From contig OX337231.1 in NCBI GenBank assembly GCA_946965045.2, positions 3,658,001 through 3,722,000 on the forward strand: a stretch of DNA of 64,000 nucleotides, in the 5' to 3' direction. The DNA is from Epithemia pelagica. Its lineage: Eukaryota > Bacillariophyta > Bacillariophyceae > Surirellales > Surirellaceae. Shown here piece by piece: positions 52,093 through 62,462 of this stretch; within the stretch, counting starts at the first letter, position 1; every line of letters begins with the position of its first letter. Below the pieces are notes generated by a model. The model worked only from the letters and a program-made list of their open reading frames with translations. It was not told where the DNA came from and ran no database searches. The translations under genes were made by a program, and so were the position numbers.

Positions 52093-52107
52093 GTTTATCA
52101 GACCCAA
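52093..52107 (+). promoter_or_regulatory. CoDi-D primer-binding site
   Basis: GTTTATCAGACCCAA directly after the 5' LTR, identical to that of CoDi-A and CoDi-C. Confidence 0.8.
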
Positions 52108-52518
52108 TTGACCTAATCACTGAGATGCTACTCCCACCATAGCCTGGGAAGGTCGCGAAATATCTAGATCATTCGCTTTGAGAATGACTGCCTAAGGTTG
52201 GATACCTGTACTCCCTTTTCTCTGCTAATATCTCGCCTGCAACGGGGCTCGAGATTGAGAAATGTGATGTGTGGTCGGCTTGTGCGCACGCATCGGGCAA
52301 TGGCGGACACGCCGTTCATCCTACCGTTGAAGGATGCCAGCTATACGGACACGTTCATTACTTAATGACGTGCGCCGTCCTAGCGAACATGCAAGCTCTC
52401 AACTCCGATTCTACTTTACTGCTCGCTCGCAGGTAGAAACGAAACAATGAGGTGAAGATACTCTGTATCGTCACTTTACTCGAAAGTCCGGAAGAGTTCC
52501 AGCTAACAAGTAACAACC

Positions 52519-53946
52519 ATGGCCGCTGTCTCTCCTCTCCAACTTCTAAACGTCTACATGGATGTGGTCCTACAGATCACCGATCCTGCAGTATGCAATG
52601 CCTTGAATGCCCAAGGATTAACATCTGTTTATGACTTTGACGCTTTGAGCGAAGATGATGTCGCCAAAATTTGCTCAAACGCCCGAAAGCCAGGAGGATT
52701 GATTGTCAATCCAGACCCTGCTGGAGTCCCAGCAATGATTGCCAATCCAGGAGTCCTAATTGGACACCTAGTTGAGAAGAAGCTCAAGATGTTGCGAAAC
52801 TACATCGTCCACATTGGCAAAATCAATCGTACCTTTGCCGCTGTACCTCCAACGCTGAATGATCTCACCATTCTCTACCGATTCAAGGAAGCTGAAGATG
52901 GACATGACAACGACATTGAACTTCCAGGCAAGCTGACATCCGTGGAAAACATCTGAGTGGTTTTAGAAGATCTTGATAACTATCTCGAATGCAAGCGGGG
53001 CGTGCCTGGCATTCCCTTGGCTGCCTATACCAGGGAAAACCCCACTGTTCCGAATGAAGCTGATGATCCTTACGGTTTTGGAAATCCAACGATCTTGGCA
53101 GAAATGATACGTCGAGCTCCGCATGAAGGACCAACTGCTGCTACCGATATGATAGCTGTTTGGGATGTGATTCGTCACATTACTCATGACGGACCTGGCT
53201 GGGGTTGGGTTATGCCTTTCAGTCGGACCAGGAATGGCCGAGCAGCATATTTGGCCCTAAAAGGGCATTACCTTGGTGACGCCTTTCAAGCTCGCTTGAG
53301 AGCAAAGGCAGATCAATTACTCGAGAGTACGTACTACGATGGCTCAAAAAGAAACTTCTCTTATGAGCACTTCATCGAAACCTTGCAACGCGCATTCACC
53401 GACTTGGAGTCGACTGGAGAAATTGTAAGCGAAGAACGAAAGGTTCGCCTCCTAATGACAGGAGTGAATGACTCAAGATTGGAAAGCGCTAAGAACCAAA
53501 TCTTAGCCACTCCGACACTCCGTGCTACCTTCGAGAATGCCTCCAATTTCTTGGCTGAAGTACTTGACAGTGAAGTCTCGTACAGTGCGGGAAGTTGTAA
53601 ACAGGCCCGCATCTCCTCAATCAACGCAACGCCAAGCAAAGGAAGAGGAAAGAATAATAAAAATAAAAAAAACAACGACGATAAGAAAGAAGTGACGGAC
53701 CGATACTATAAGCCTAATGAGTGGGCTAAGTTAACCGGCGAGGAACGACAACGTGTTCGCGATGCGCGCGAGAAACGAGACAAGAGACGAGGGGTCGGTG
53801 CTGTTTCCTCAGGCAAGAAAAGGAACAACCCCAACAACGATGAGACCCCTGATGTATCAGAGGAGTCATCCTCAGAAGAGAATAACAACGATACAAAAGG
53901 TATCGGCGCTGTTATGTCTCAAAGGAAGAAGAATCGTAACGTCTGA
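52519..53946 (+). pseudogene. CoDi-D Gag-like protein, one internal stop
   Basis: The ATG at 52519 (accATGG) gives MAAVSP. The frame runs to a TGA at 52954-52956, then continues in the same frame to TGA at 53944-53946. At the internal stop CoDi-A has CGA (Arg), so a C-to-T change explains it; the next base is G, unlike the C found at the gag/pol stops. The rest aligns closely with CoDi-A gag (for example NARKPGG and DGPGWGWV). The C-terminus is Lys/Asn-rich. Readthrough of this stop as well is possible but unsupported. Confidence 0.85.
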
Positions 53947-53949
53947 CAT
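53944..53949 (+). promoter_or_regulatory. putative UGA-C readthrough site, CoDi-D
   Basis: TGACAT between gag and pol. Only two codons (CAT CAA) separate it from TTG-ATG of pol, all in one frame. Confidence 0.68.
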
Positions 53950-53955
53950 CAATTG

Positions 53956-56900
53956 ATGAGCGTACATTCTCACATGAATGAAATAACAGTACCGTTAGTG
54001 TACTGCGAATTGGACAGTCATGCCGACACATGCTGTCTCGGAAACGGTTGTTACGTCCTATACCAGACAGACACGGCCGACGTGAGTGGCTTTGTAGAAA
54101 GCCTTGGAAAGATCAAGGAAGCCGCAGTAGTCACTGGGGTTTTGGCATACGACGATGAAGAAAGCGGAAATACATACTTGCTCTATTTCCATCAAGCTCT
54201 ACATCTACCCCAACTGAAGAACCGTTGTCTCTTGAATCCCAACCAAATGAGAGAAGCGGGAGTCGAAGTACATGATATCCCTCTCAAGTATCTCAAACCT
54301 GAGCAACGAGACCATCGCTCCCACAGTCTAGTCGTAAGAGACGATGAAGAGAACGAGATGAAAATCCCTTTGGATCTCGTGGGTGTTTTGAGCCAGTTCA
54401 AGACACGGAAACCAACAAGTCAAGAGATGGAATCAATCGATCCAGCATTCAGGATCAATATGACCAATGATCGTCCGGAGTGGCAGCCGAATGACTCGAC
54501 AATAGATGTCGACGAAAGGACGCTCCGACAATCCATATCCAATGACATGCCCAAACCTGAACGCGAGAGGCAAGTGAATATTCGATTGACAAAATCAATG
54601 CGAATCAACAACCGCAGGATTTCCATTGCTGACATCTCCCATAGGAGAAAGGGGACTGTCAATGCAGCTGACATAGCGAAACGGTGGAACATTGGCCTAC
54701 CAAGCGCAGAACGTACTTTCAGTCAGACAACCCAATTGGGAGTACGAGATTTCTCTGGAGATTCAGAAGGAGGACGTAGATTGAAGCACACGGCATATCG
54801 GTTGCGTCATAGACGCTTGCGAGCCGACGTGTACACCGACACACTCTTCTCGGAGACAAAATCCCTTGACCAACACACATGTGGGCAAATCTTTGCGACG
54901 GATTTTGGCTGGGTACACTTCATACCCATGCGGTCCAAGAGTGAGGCGCCAGAGACATTGGCACCTGTTTTTGATGAGTATGGGATATTTAACCACATTG
55001 TCCCCGATAATGCTCCAGAATTGACATCACAATCCTTCCGTTGTGTCGCACACAAATACGGATGTCGGATCAAACCGGTTGAGGCATGGACGCCCAATCA
55101 GAACCTTGCCGAAGCCAATATACGGGAGCTCAAACGACTCCACCGAAGAGAAATGGGAAGAAGCGATGCTCCGGCAGTCTTATGGGATCACTGCCTAATG
55201 CTCATGGCTGAAAGACGCTCGCATACGGCATTCGCACAAGATGGCAGTGGCCCACCAATTCAACAACTGACCGGTGACACACCGGACATATCGCATATCG
55301 TCGAACATAAATGGTATGACTGGGTTTGGTGCGCCAATCCAGGAATAGAAGGACGTCAATTGGGCCATTGGTTGGGTCCAAGTCGTTCTGTTGGACAGGC
55401 AATGTGTGGAAAAATCCTGACAGAGAAAGGAAAGATAATTCACCGCACCTCAATATGGCCTGGCAAGAAAGAAACACTTTTGGATGATGCCTTCAAGGAA
55501 AGGCAGGAAGCCTACACGGCGCAACTCAAAGAGGCGCTCGGAGTCCGTATGGCCGGGATTTCTCTAGCTGAGAACGAACATGACGAGTTCGCAGATGATA
55601 CTCCTAGCTATGAGGCGTATGAAGACGACGAGCAAACAGACGTGCGTGTACCCGAGGTTGACGATTATGCACCAGATGCATACGACAAGTTAATCTCCGC
55701 AAAAGTCATGCTACCCTTAGGTGATATTCATCGAAAGGGGACTGTCCGAAAGCGCAAGAGAGATGGAGATGGCAAGGTGATTGGTAGGGCATCCAATAAT
55801 CCCTACCTTGACACCACTCTCTATGAAGTCGAGTTCGATGATGGGTTGGTACAAACGTATGCCGCTAATATCATAGCGGAAAACATCTTTGAACAACTGG
55901 ATGATGAGGGTAACCTCTATCGAATAATTGACGAAATTATCGATCACAAGAGCGACAATACAGCGATCTCAATCGCTGATGGAGAATTCCAACTCAATGG
56001 TCGAACGCATAAGAAAAGGACAACGAAAGGATGGTTCTTGTGTGTTCAGTGGAAAGATGGCTCCACTAGCTGGGAAGCCGTTAAGGATATGAAAGAATCG
56101 TATCCGATTGAGGTGGCAGAATACGCCACCGCGAATCACATCGACAAAGAGCCAGCCTTTGCATGGTGGGTGCCGTTCACACTTCGTCCTCGACGAGCAA
56201 GACTTATAAAGGCAGCCACAAGCTCACGATATATGCGCAAGTGGCAAAAATATGGCATCGAAATACCGAAGACGGTAGAGCGAGCGCTCGAAATAGACCG
56301 TGAGACTGGCACTGACTATTGGCGTAAGGCTCTGCAATTGGAGATCTCGAAGATATTTCCTGCCGTGAAAATCCTCGAAGAAGGTGTTGGTGCACCAGTC
56401 GGGTATCAAACAATCCCTTGTCACATCGTCTTCGATGTCAAGATGGATTTCACCCGCAAGGCACGCTACGTCGCTGGTGGGCACAAAACTGAAGATCCTG
56501 AGACTCCCACATATGCAAGCGTGGTGAGCCGGGAAAGTGTGCGGATTGGATTCCTACTGGCCGCACTCAATGATTTGGAAGTTCTCACCGCCGATATTGC
56601 TGGTGCATATTTAAACGCACCTTGTCACGAAAAGGTCTGCACTGTCTGTGGCCTTGAATTCGGCGCTGAAAACAAAGGACGAATAGCCCTCATACAAAAG
56701 GCACTGTACGGGCTCAAAACGAGTGCATATGCATGGCGTGAGCACTTGTCTACGACACTGCACACAGCCCTTGGCTATCGATCCTGTCGTGCTGATCCCG
56801 ACGTATATTTAAGACCATCACAAAAGCCAAGTGGAGAAAAATACTATGAAATGATCTTTGTGTATACGGATGATGTGTTGATCGTGCCACACAAAGCAAT

Positions 56901-57942
56901 GGAAACCTTGACCATGTTGGACCAACATTATCTTTTAAAGCCGGACTCAATTGGCATTCCCAAGATTTATTTGGGAAATCAAGTCCAAACCTTCGATATT
57001 AATGGCGATGCCACTCAACAATGTTGGGCACTCAGCTCAGACAAGTATGTCAAAGCAGCGATCAAGAATGTCACTACTTGGCTCGAAGAACGGGATCGCA
57101 AGCTTAAGACACGCGCTCCAAGTGTTTTACCCTCTGGCTATCGACCAGAGATGGATACAAGTCCATATTGTGATCCGGAACTGTTGAATTTTTATCAACA
57201 ACAAATTGGTGTATTGAGATGGATCGTTGAACTTGGAAGAATCGACATTACTGCTGAAGTATCGATGTTAGCCGCCTTCCTTGCCGGACCACGCGAAGGA
57301 CATATTGAAGCAATGTTGCACTTATTTGCTTATCTCAATCTACATGATCGCTCTCGACTGGTGATGGACCCTTCCTATGTTGAGCATGGGGAGGAACCCA
57401 CACATGATTGGAGTGGCTTCTATCCAGAAGCAGTGGAAGAAATTCCCCCTGATATGCCAGAACCTCTGGGAAACGCTGTGCAAATCACAGCTTTTGTGGA
57501 CTCAGACCATGCCGGTGATTTATTGACTAGAAGGTCACGAACTGGAGTCCTTATATACGTTAACCGTGCACCCGTTGCATGGTACAGCAAGAAGCAAACG
57601 AGTGTAGAAACTTCTACGTTTGGATCGGAATTCATGGCACTCAAGGTTGGTGTGGAGATGCTAAAAGGACTACGATACAAGCTGAGAATGATGGGAGTGC
57701 CACTTGATGGTCATGCCCATGTCCAGGTAGACAACATGTCAGTGGTTTACAATAGTTCCTTGCCCGAATCAACCTTGCGGAAGAAATCCAATTCAGTGGC
57801 GTATCACTATGTTCGTGAAAATGTGGCCAATGGAACATGCAAAGTGGCCTTTGAGCCATCCACAACAAACTTGGCCGATCTACTGACAAAGATCCAAACC
57901 GGCCCTGAACGAACTCGTTTGGCAAAGATGATTTTATTTTGA
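53956..57942 (+). CDS. CoDi-D Pol polyprotein (PR-IN-chromo-like-RT-RH)
   Basis: 1,328 aa from the ATG at 53956; an in-frame TTG precedes it. Protease YCELDSHADTCCLG near residue 20. Integrase: VYTDTLFS, VPDNAPE, NLAEANIREL. Chromodomain-like: CVQWKDGSTSWEAV. Reverse transcriptase: GAYLNAPCH and YTDD (YIDD in CoDi-A). RNase H: FVDSDHAGD, ETSTFGSEFMALK. Collinear with CoDi-A pol throughout, with many substitutions. Intact, so it could supply Pol to damaged relatives if expressed. Confidence 0.94.
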   Translation: MSVHSHMNEITVPLVYCELDSHADTCCLGNGCYVLYQTDTADVSGFVESLGKIKEAAVVTGVLAYDDEESGNTYLLYFHQALHLPQLKNRCLLNPNQMREAGVEVHDIPLKYLKPEQRDHRSHSLVVRDDEENEMKIPLDLVGVLSQFKTRKPTSQEMESIDPAFRINMTNDRPEWQPNDSTIDVDERTLRQSISNDMPKPERERQVNIRLTKSMRINNRRISIADISHRRKGTVNAADIAKRWNIGLPSAERTFSQTTQLGVRDFSGDSEGGRRLKHTAYRLRHRRLRADVYTDTLFSETKSLDQHTCGQIFATDFGWVHFIPMRSKSEAPETLAPVFDEYGIFNHIVPDNAPELTSQSFRCVAHKYGCRIKPVEAWTPNQNLAEANIRELKRLHRREMGRSDAPAVLWDHCLMLMAERRSHTAFAQDGSGPPIQQLTGDTPDISHIVEHKWYDWVWCANPGIEGRQLGHWLGPSRSVGQAMCGKILTEKGKIIHRTSIWPGKKETLLDDAFKERQEAYTAQLKEALGVRMAGISLAENEHDEFADDTPSYEAYEDDEQTDVRVPEVDDYAPDAYDKLISAKVMLPLGDIHRKGTVRKRKRDGDGKVIGRASNNPYLDTTLYEVEFDDGLVQTYAANIIAENIFEQLDDEGNLYRIIDEIIDHKSDNTAISIADGEFQLNGRTHKKRTTKGWFLCVQWKDGSTSWEAVKDMKESYPIEVAEYATANHIDKEPAFAWWVPFTLRPRRARLIKAATSSRYMRKWQKYGIEIPKTVERALEIDRETGTDYWRKALQLEISKIFPAVKILEEGVGAPVGYQTIPCHIVFDVKMDFTRKARYVAGGHKTEDPETPTYASVVSRESVRIGFLLAALNDLEVLTADIAGAYLNAPCHEKVCTVCGLEFGAENKGRIALIQKALYGLKTSAYAWREHLSTTLHTALGYRSCRADPDVYLRPSQKPSGEKYYEMIFVYTDDVLIVPHKAMETLTMLDQHYLLKPDSIGIPKIYLGNQVQTFDINGDATQQCWALSSDKYVKAAIKNVTTWLEERDRKLKTRAPSVLPSGYRPEMDTSPYCDPELLNFYQQQIGVLRWIVELGRIDITAEVSMLAAFLAGPREGHIEAMLHLFAYLNLHDRSRLVMDPSYVEHGEEPTHDWSGFYPEAVEEIPPDMPEPLGNAVQITAFVDSDHAGDLLTRRSRTGVLIYVNRAPVAWYSKKQTSVETSTFGSEFMALKVGVEMLKGLRYKLRMMGVPLDGHAHVQVDNMSVVYNSSLPESTLRKKSNSVAYHYVRENVANGTCKVAFEPSTTNLADLLTKIQTGPERTRLAKMILF

Positions 57943-58105
57943 CTGGAGTAACGTTTCCCGCCTTCAGGGTCTGGGTACGTCCTGCCTCCAAAAAGGGAGC
58001 TCTGTAAAAGCAGGTAATAAAGATGCAGAGAGATGAAGAACAAGAAATGAATGAGAATGAAAGAAAAGGGGGCACGATATGACTATATAATGACATAGCT
58101 ATCGT

Positions 58106-58113
58106 GAGGGGAC
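58106..58113 (+). promoter_or_regulatory. CoDi-D polypurine tract
   Basis: GAGGGGAC abuts the 3' LTR; the same octamer as in CoDi-A. Confidence 0.8.
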
Positions 58114-58226
58114 CAAGAAACGCGACTGATGTTTAGCGAAATTTGGGCGAGTAGCTAGCCCATGAGGGCAGCATAGCTAAAGACTCACTAATACGATTTT
58201 TACCCTGATACCATGCTCGTAATTTG
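58114..58226 (+). repeat. CoDi-D 3' LTR (113 bp)
   Basis: Two mismatches to 51980-52092; followed by ttat. Confidence 0.92.
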
Positions 58227-58230
58227 TTAT

Positions 58231-58707
58231 GAAAGCCTTTCTGAGACTATAACTCACTTGGTGGTGTTCTGATTTTTGATATGCGTGCCAAGTCCCAAGG
58301 CTAGAGGCAAATCTTTGTTCTGGGTTATTTCGAGCCCACGTCGCCATGCCCATTTCTTCACATCAAACCGTCTAACTTGTCAGTCTGCTTCGTCGTGTTG
58401 GTAGCCAAGGCATAGCAAATGACGCCAAAAGTAGCGAAGCATTAATGAGTGGTGTTCGTTAGACCCCGCAAGATCTCGTTATGCAAAGCTCACTCAGTTT
58501 GGCCCCCAACAGGCCTCTTGTGAAGTTCATTCGTGTACTGTTGTGGACTATCCGATGTTACGATTCGTGAATACTGAATAACTATCCCGTCAGTCGCACA
58601 GATGTGTGTTATCATGAATCGACCAGAACCCCAGAACATCAAATGATCATGACAGCATGACCTTGGGTCATGGGCGACGAACAGGTTGCCGTGCAACTGG
58701 CAGGGAC
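58231..58707. other. intergenic, nothing supported
   Basis: Between the CoDi-D target duplication and the duplicated 5' region of LLGRG gene 4. No gene or repeat recognised. Confidence 0.45.
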
Positions 58708-59050
58708 ACGAATTGGGAGGCTCACCCGTTCCGCGAAACCTGAAAATTCGAAATTGGATTTCGATTTTCGATGAGCCTCTCCATCACATCTATGTCCCCC
58801 CTCATTGTACTAGCCGCAATCGTGCTTGTATTCCTCTTCCCAACTGCATTCCAACAACCCGCCACTAATAATGGTAACCCCGTTGGTCGACATTCGTTCC
58901 TCCTACCATCAGTCCATAAAGTTGGAGAACAAGTCAACTATGGAATCTCTGTTTTCTCGCACCACCATAACAAGTCCTGATCATACTCCTTTTGATTCAC
59001 TCGTTCTAAACCCCGCCGATGTGCTCCTGGGAAGGGGCAAGGGGCTTTAC
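58708..59050 (+). repeat. segmental duplication, left copy
   Basis: Matches 63659-64000 over the full visible length, with about four differences including one single-base indel in a C-run. It covers the upstream region and the first codons of LLGRG gene 4. Copies are 4,950 bp apart in direct orientation. The right copy continues past the window end, so the true length is unknown. Confidence 0.93.
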
Positions 59051-60090
59051 AAGTGGGCAGGAAATGTGGTGTACTCCAAAATCATATCGTCCTTTGTTCC
59101 AGCCTACGAAGCAGCCACCAAGAACAAGGACAAGATGCGAATCTCTCTTGAGATTGTTTCCCTGATCAAAGTGAACGGAGGTCGCTTTGTGGGAGTCGAC
59201 ACGACATTTGGACCACACGGCGATTCCCTTGTGGAATTGTACGAAGTGTCGGATGCGGATGCACGGCAAAAGGTGTCCCAGGTGAGTCTTGCTCATGCGT
59301 TCAAGTCCATGCTTCCAACAATGGGTCATTGTGCTGAACTGACTGTCAACGAATCGTTTTCGAGTCCATGCTTCCGACAATGGGTCATTGTGCTGAACTG
59401 ACTGTCAACGAATCGATTCTCACACTTGATACAAAACAGGCTTTACGACACAAGAGAAAGCTGTCCAAGTCTAGAAGGAAACGGAGCAAGTCCACTTCCT
59501 CCAGCAAGGCTCGCAGTAGTTGTTTTCCCCAGAAGCCCGACCGCGTCGAGAATCAAGACAAACTCTTGACGAAATCAACACCACGTAAGCAGGTCTCAAG
59601 GGTTGGACAGGAACAAGCTGGTATGATGGATTCCTGCTCCATTACCAGCTTACTCAAGACCAGCCCAACGCCCTTGAAGGCTTGCACTGTTCGCGTTCGT
59701 CACCACGAAGATGCCAATGTCCTACGCGACAGTTGTTCACAAGACCAGGAAGCGACATCAGGACGTCTGGTAGTCATGGATTCATCACCCTCCTCCAATC
59801 TGGTGTGTCCTGCTTCTCCTCCCTCCTGTTCCAGTACGACATGTTCTAGCAGCAGCAGCAGTAGCAGTGCTAGTTTGTGTTCGATTGATTTGTTGGAACT
59901 CGAAAGTGATCACAACCAAGTGATAGACCGGGACAACAGCTGTGGACTGCAACTTCCCGAGAATATGGAGTACTACCATGTCGTGGACACGGACAATGCA
60001 TCCGAGTTTAGTTTGTTGGATATCGAGGATCAATCGTGTCTCTTTCCGGAGAGTACGTATGCGTGGCGTTCCCACAATGCTTGTGAATAA
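58940..60090 (+). CDS. LLGRG (DUF6824-like) domain protein 4, spliced
   Basis: Model: exons 58940-59281 and 59440-60090, 330 aa, intron of 158 nt (GTGAGT..CAG), phase 0. An ATG at 58871 in the same frame would add 23 residues; I prefer 58940 because the domain follows soon after. The domain runs PADVLLGRGKGLYKWAGN .. AATKNKDKMRIS .. GGRFVG .. ARQKVSQ | ALRHKRK. The intron found inside NK|DK in paralogues 1-3 is missing here. A basic stretch (KSRRKRSKSTSS), a Ser/Cys-rich run and an acidic tail follow. Function unknown. Confidence 0.82.
59304..59415 (+). repeat. 59-bp tandem duplication inside an intron
   Basis: AGTCCATGCTTCC..GTCAACGAATCG occurs at 59304-59356 and again at 59363-59415, offset 59, one mismatch (A/G). 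It lies wholly within the intron of LLGRG gene 4 and accounts for the unusual length of that intron. Confidence 0.88.
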
Positions 60091-61119
60091 AGGACACAGA
60101 CCACATCTTGTTTTTTGTAGATACTCGCGCATTCTTCATGTTGGGGGTTAACATCATATACATATATATTGTATAGTCAAAAAGTGATTTTCAGAGCACC
60201 TTGCCCATTGTCCAACATGTTTTTCATCGTGGATCAGAAAAAGGATCGAACATTCTGACTTCCCAGTGGAGGCTCTTGAGTGAGCAAACTCGTAGTTCTT
60301 GACGACTTCAAAAGACAATGGCTACCATGGTCCTCGTTCCAACGGCCTCTTGGCCAATCGCCACGAGAGCACCTGCGACTTCCTGTACTTGTGGGATGTG
60401 GAGGAGGAGGATTCATTGGTTCCACTGTGCTACAGCGGTTTGTGGTGGGTCAAGGTTACACGAGAAGTAATCCCATTATTCGTTTCAGCAAAGTTGCGAG
60501 TCTGTTTTTGGATGGGTGAGGAACGACCGCTCCCCAAACAAGTGCAAAACCTGCAGTATTGTGATTGAGTGGAAAGAGCTACAGGCAGTCGTCCAAAGGA
60601 TCACTGGAAACGCATCAACCATCAACGTGTCGCTCAAAGTCCATTCGCCACATCTCTAGAAGAGGACTTGGTTCTTGGTTCGGCAGGAGAAGGGCGATCC
60701 CAAAATTATTTGTGGGGAGACTTTTCGATTCCAGACTGCCGACGGACGCTTTCCGCGCCCATTCGTCCGAGCGTGCCTATCTCTATGGGGTTTGATCGTG
60801 GTCACGGTTTGGACCGGCTCGCAATCAATCCATCAGTGTCACGATGACCCCATCGCATCGAACGGCCCTCTCGTTCGAACCTCTTGGCCGATGGCCAAAG
60901 CGTGTTCGGTCCAATTCCATCTTTTATTACCTAGGATAAGTTCCTGTCAGGAGGAATGATGTTTCCGGACGATGGGAACCGATGGAAGTTCCTCGAACGG
61001 AGAGTCACAGGATGTGCCTTTGTTTCAGGAAAATCTGAACTGCGGCCGCCCGAAATTTTGGGGCTCCTCCTCCACAACGCGCAAGTATCCCAGCAGAGCA
61101 ACGATTCTTCTCGTAGAAC
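60091..61119. other. intergenic, no gene called
   Basis: Several frames of 76-94 codons overlap on the plus strand without a recognised domain. The 3' end of LLGRG gene 4 has TATACATATATATTG-type AT-rich sequence near 60155. Nothing else is supported. Confidence 0.4.
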
Positions 61120-62118
61120 ATGGCGTGCCTGAAACACTATTTTCAGCCTCGTCTCTCTCAGCTTGCGTTCTCTCTCAGCAAGCATGGACAGGTTTGGAAG
61201 ATGCTTCGATCACGAACCCTCGCTGACAGGGACTCGTTGCTTCGTGTATTTGCCGGAATCCGATCCTTTTCGCGAAATACCAAGATAAGAAATTGGAGTA
61301 CCAAGCAATCCTATGTGGATCTGCTGCTCTCGATGTCTCACCTTGTTGTTGGTCCTCTCGATCCGAACCATGCTCGGCTGACACTCTCTATACCGAAGGA
61401 TCATGGTCCTCAAGACACATTCGACAGTGTTAGCATCATCGCCAAGTCAGGTTTGTTGAATTCCCCGCATATATTGGAAGATAACGAAGAAAATTCAACA
61501 GGGAATGACTTTTTTCCACACTTGCATGATCCAGGCGCTTACGATCATAGAATGGTTGAGAGCCACCGGGCCCGCAAAGGCGAACCACTACTTGGAACCA
61601 AGGTACCGACCAAGGCTGATCCTTTGTCAAAGGATCATAGCCGCAAAACCACACAGTACCTCTCGGATCGGCTCCCTCCGTCCAATGCTCGTGTTCACGG
61701 CACACCATCAGGCCGTGGACCAGCCCATGTAAATCGATATTTCCTGCAGTCCATGACAGACCAAGACGACCATTCTACAGCGAAACAAGCTGGGCCAGAC
61801 ATGCAAGATCCAACCACGAGCGATTGTCCGGACGCGAGCCAACCGACCCGCAAGGATCAGGAACTACTTGGACCAACCACTGCTGACAGTGCCATTCAAG
61901 ACAAAGAAACGCGTTACCACTTGGATCCGACCTCCCCGTGCAATAAGGATGTTCAAGGCATAGAAGACCGCGTTTCAGCCTACGAAGATATGCGTTTGCT
62001 TCAGTCCATGAATAAGGAGGAAAGCGAGGACGACAACGCTACTTGGGAACGTCTGAACCGCCCGTCCGCCATTCAAGTTTACACAAGAGCGAAGGCCAGA
62101 GCAAAGGCCACGCTGTAA
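61120..62118 (+). CDS. hypothetical protein, 332 aa
   Basis: An open frame from the ATG at 61120, the longest in this region and not overlapped by a better candidate. The first 70 residues are basic and partly helical (ACLKHYFQPRLSQLAFSLSK); the rest is hydrophilic and rich in Asp, Ser, Thr and Pro, probably disordered. The C-terminus (ARAKARAKATL) is basic. I recognise no family. It may be the 5' exon of a gene continuing into the frame at 62043-62462, which overlaps its end. Confidence 0.45.
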   Translation: MACLKHYFQPRLSQLAFSLSKHGQVWKMLRSRTLADRDSLLRVFAGIRSFSRNTKIRNWSTKQSYVDLLLSMSHLVVGPLDPNHARLTLSIPKDHGPQDTFDSVSIIAKSGLLNSPHILEDNEENSTGNDFFPHLHDPGAYDHRMVESHRARKGEPLLGTKVPTKADPLSKDHSRKTTQYLSDRLPPSNARVHGTPSGRGPAHVNRYFLQSMTDQDDHSTAKQAGPDMQDPTTSDCPDASQPTRKDQELLGPTTADSAIQDKETRYHLDPTSPCNKDVQGIEDRVSAYEDMRLLQSMNKEESEDDNATWERLNRPSAIQVYTRAKARAKATL

Positions 62119-62462
62119 AGGAGAAAGCTATTCCGAAACAGACTACTCAAATCGTTTCGGAGTCTATGACACGGCTCAAGAAGCAGATATCCCTCATCTA
62201 CGGTAAAGTACTTCGCAAGATATGGTTCCTGGTCCGCATGATACTCCCACTCACTCTGTATTGTCCTTTTTTCTATGACATGGTCGTTTCGTACCCAATG
62301 GATGTGGCAAACTTGTGCAAAGCATCGACTAGTGCGATCTTTGGAAGACTGCTGGTGAAGGGTGATGTATACAAACAGTCAACGGGCGAAACGCTTTCCA
62401 ATGATGTCAAAGCAGAACGGCCGGAGCCAGTCGAAACTATGGAAACTAGTCCACAAACGTAA
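62043..62462 (+). CDS. hypothetical frame with one membrane segment
   Basis: A 139-codon frame overlapping the end of the preceding one in a different frame. The middle carries a hydrophobic run (KIWFLVRMILPLTLYC) suitable for one membrane pass. It ends at TAA in the same frame as the helicase-associated repeats downstream. It may be an exon or a decayed gene; the model is not resolved. Confidence 0.3.
   Translation: MGTSEPPVRHSSLHKSEGQSKGHAVKEKAIPKQTTQIVSESMTRLKKQISLIYGKVLRKIWFLVRMILPLTLYCPFFYDMVVSYPMDVANLCKASTSAIFGRLLVKGDVYKQSTGETLSNDVKAERPEPVETMETSPQT

Larger units (their letters stand above)
51976..58230 (+). mobile_element. CoDi-D: Ty1/copia element with a nonsense codon in gag
   Basis: Plus-strand relative of CoDi-A. 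LTRs 51980-52092 and 58114-58226 are 113 bp each and differ at two positions (near AAATACAA/TAATACGA). Target duplication ttat at 51976-51979 and 58227-58230. LTR ends are CAA..TTG as in CoDi-A, and the purine tract GAGGGGAC precedes the 3' LTR. Pol is open; gag is interrupted by TGA at 52954. It appears older than CoDi-A judging from LTR divergence. Coordinates include the target duplications. Confidence 0.94.

Noticed and set aside
53953-53955. TTG as the start of CoDi-D pol
   Set aside because: An ATG follows immediately and the frame is continuous with gag; a non-ATG start is not needed.
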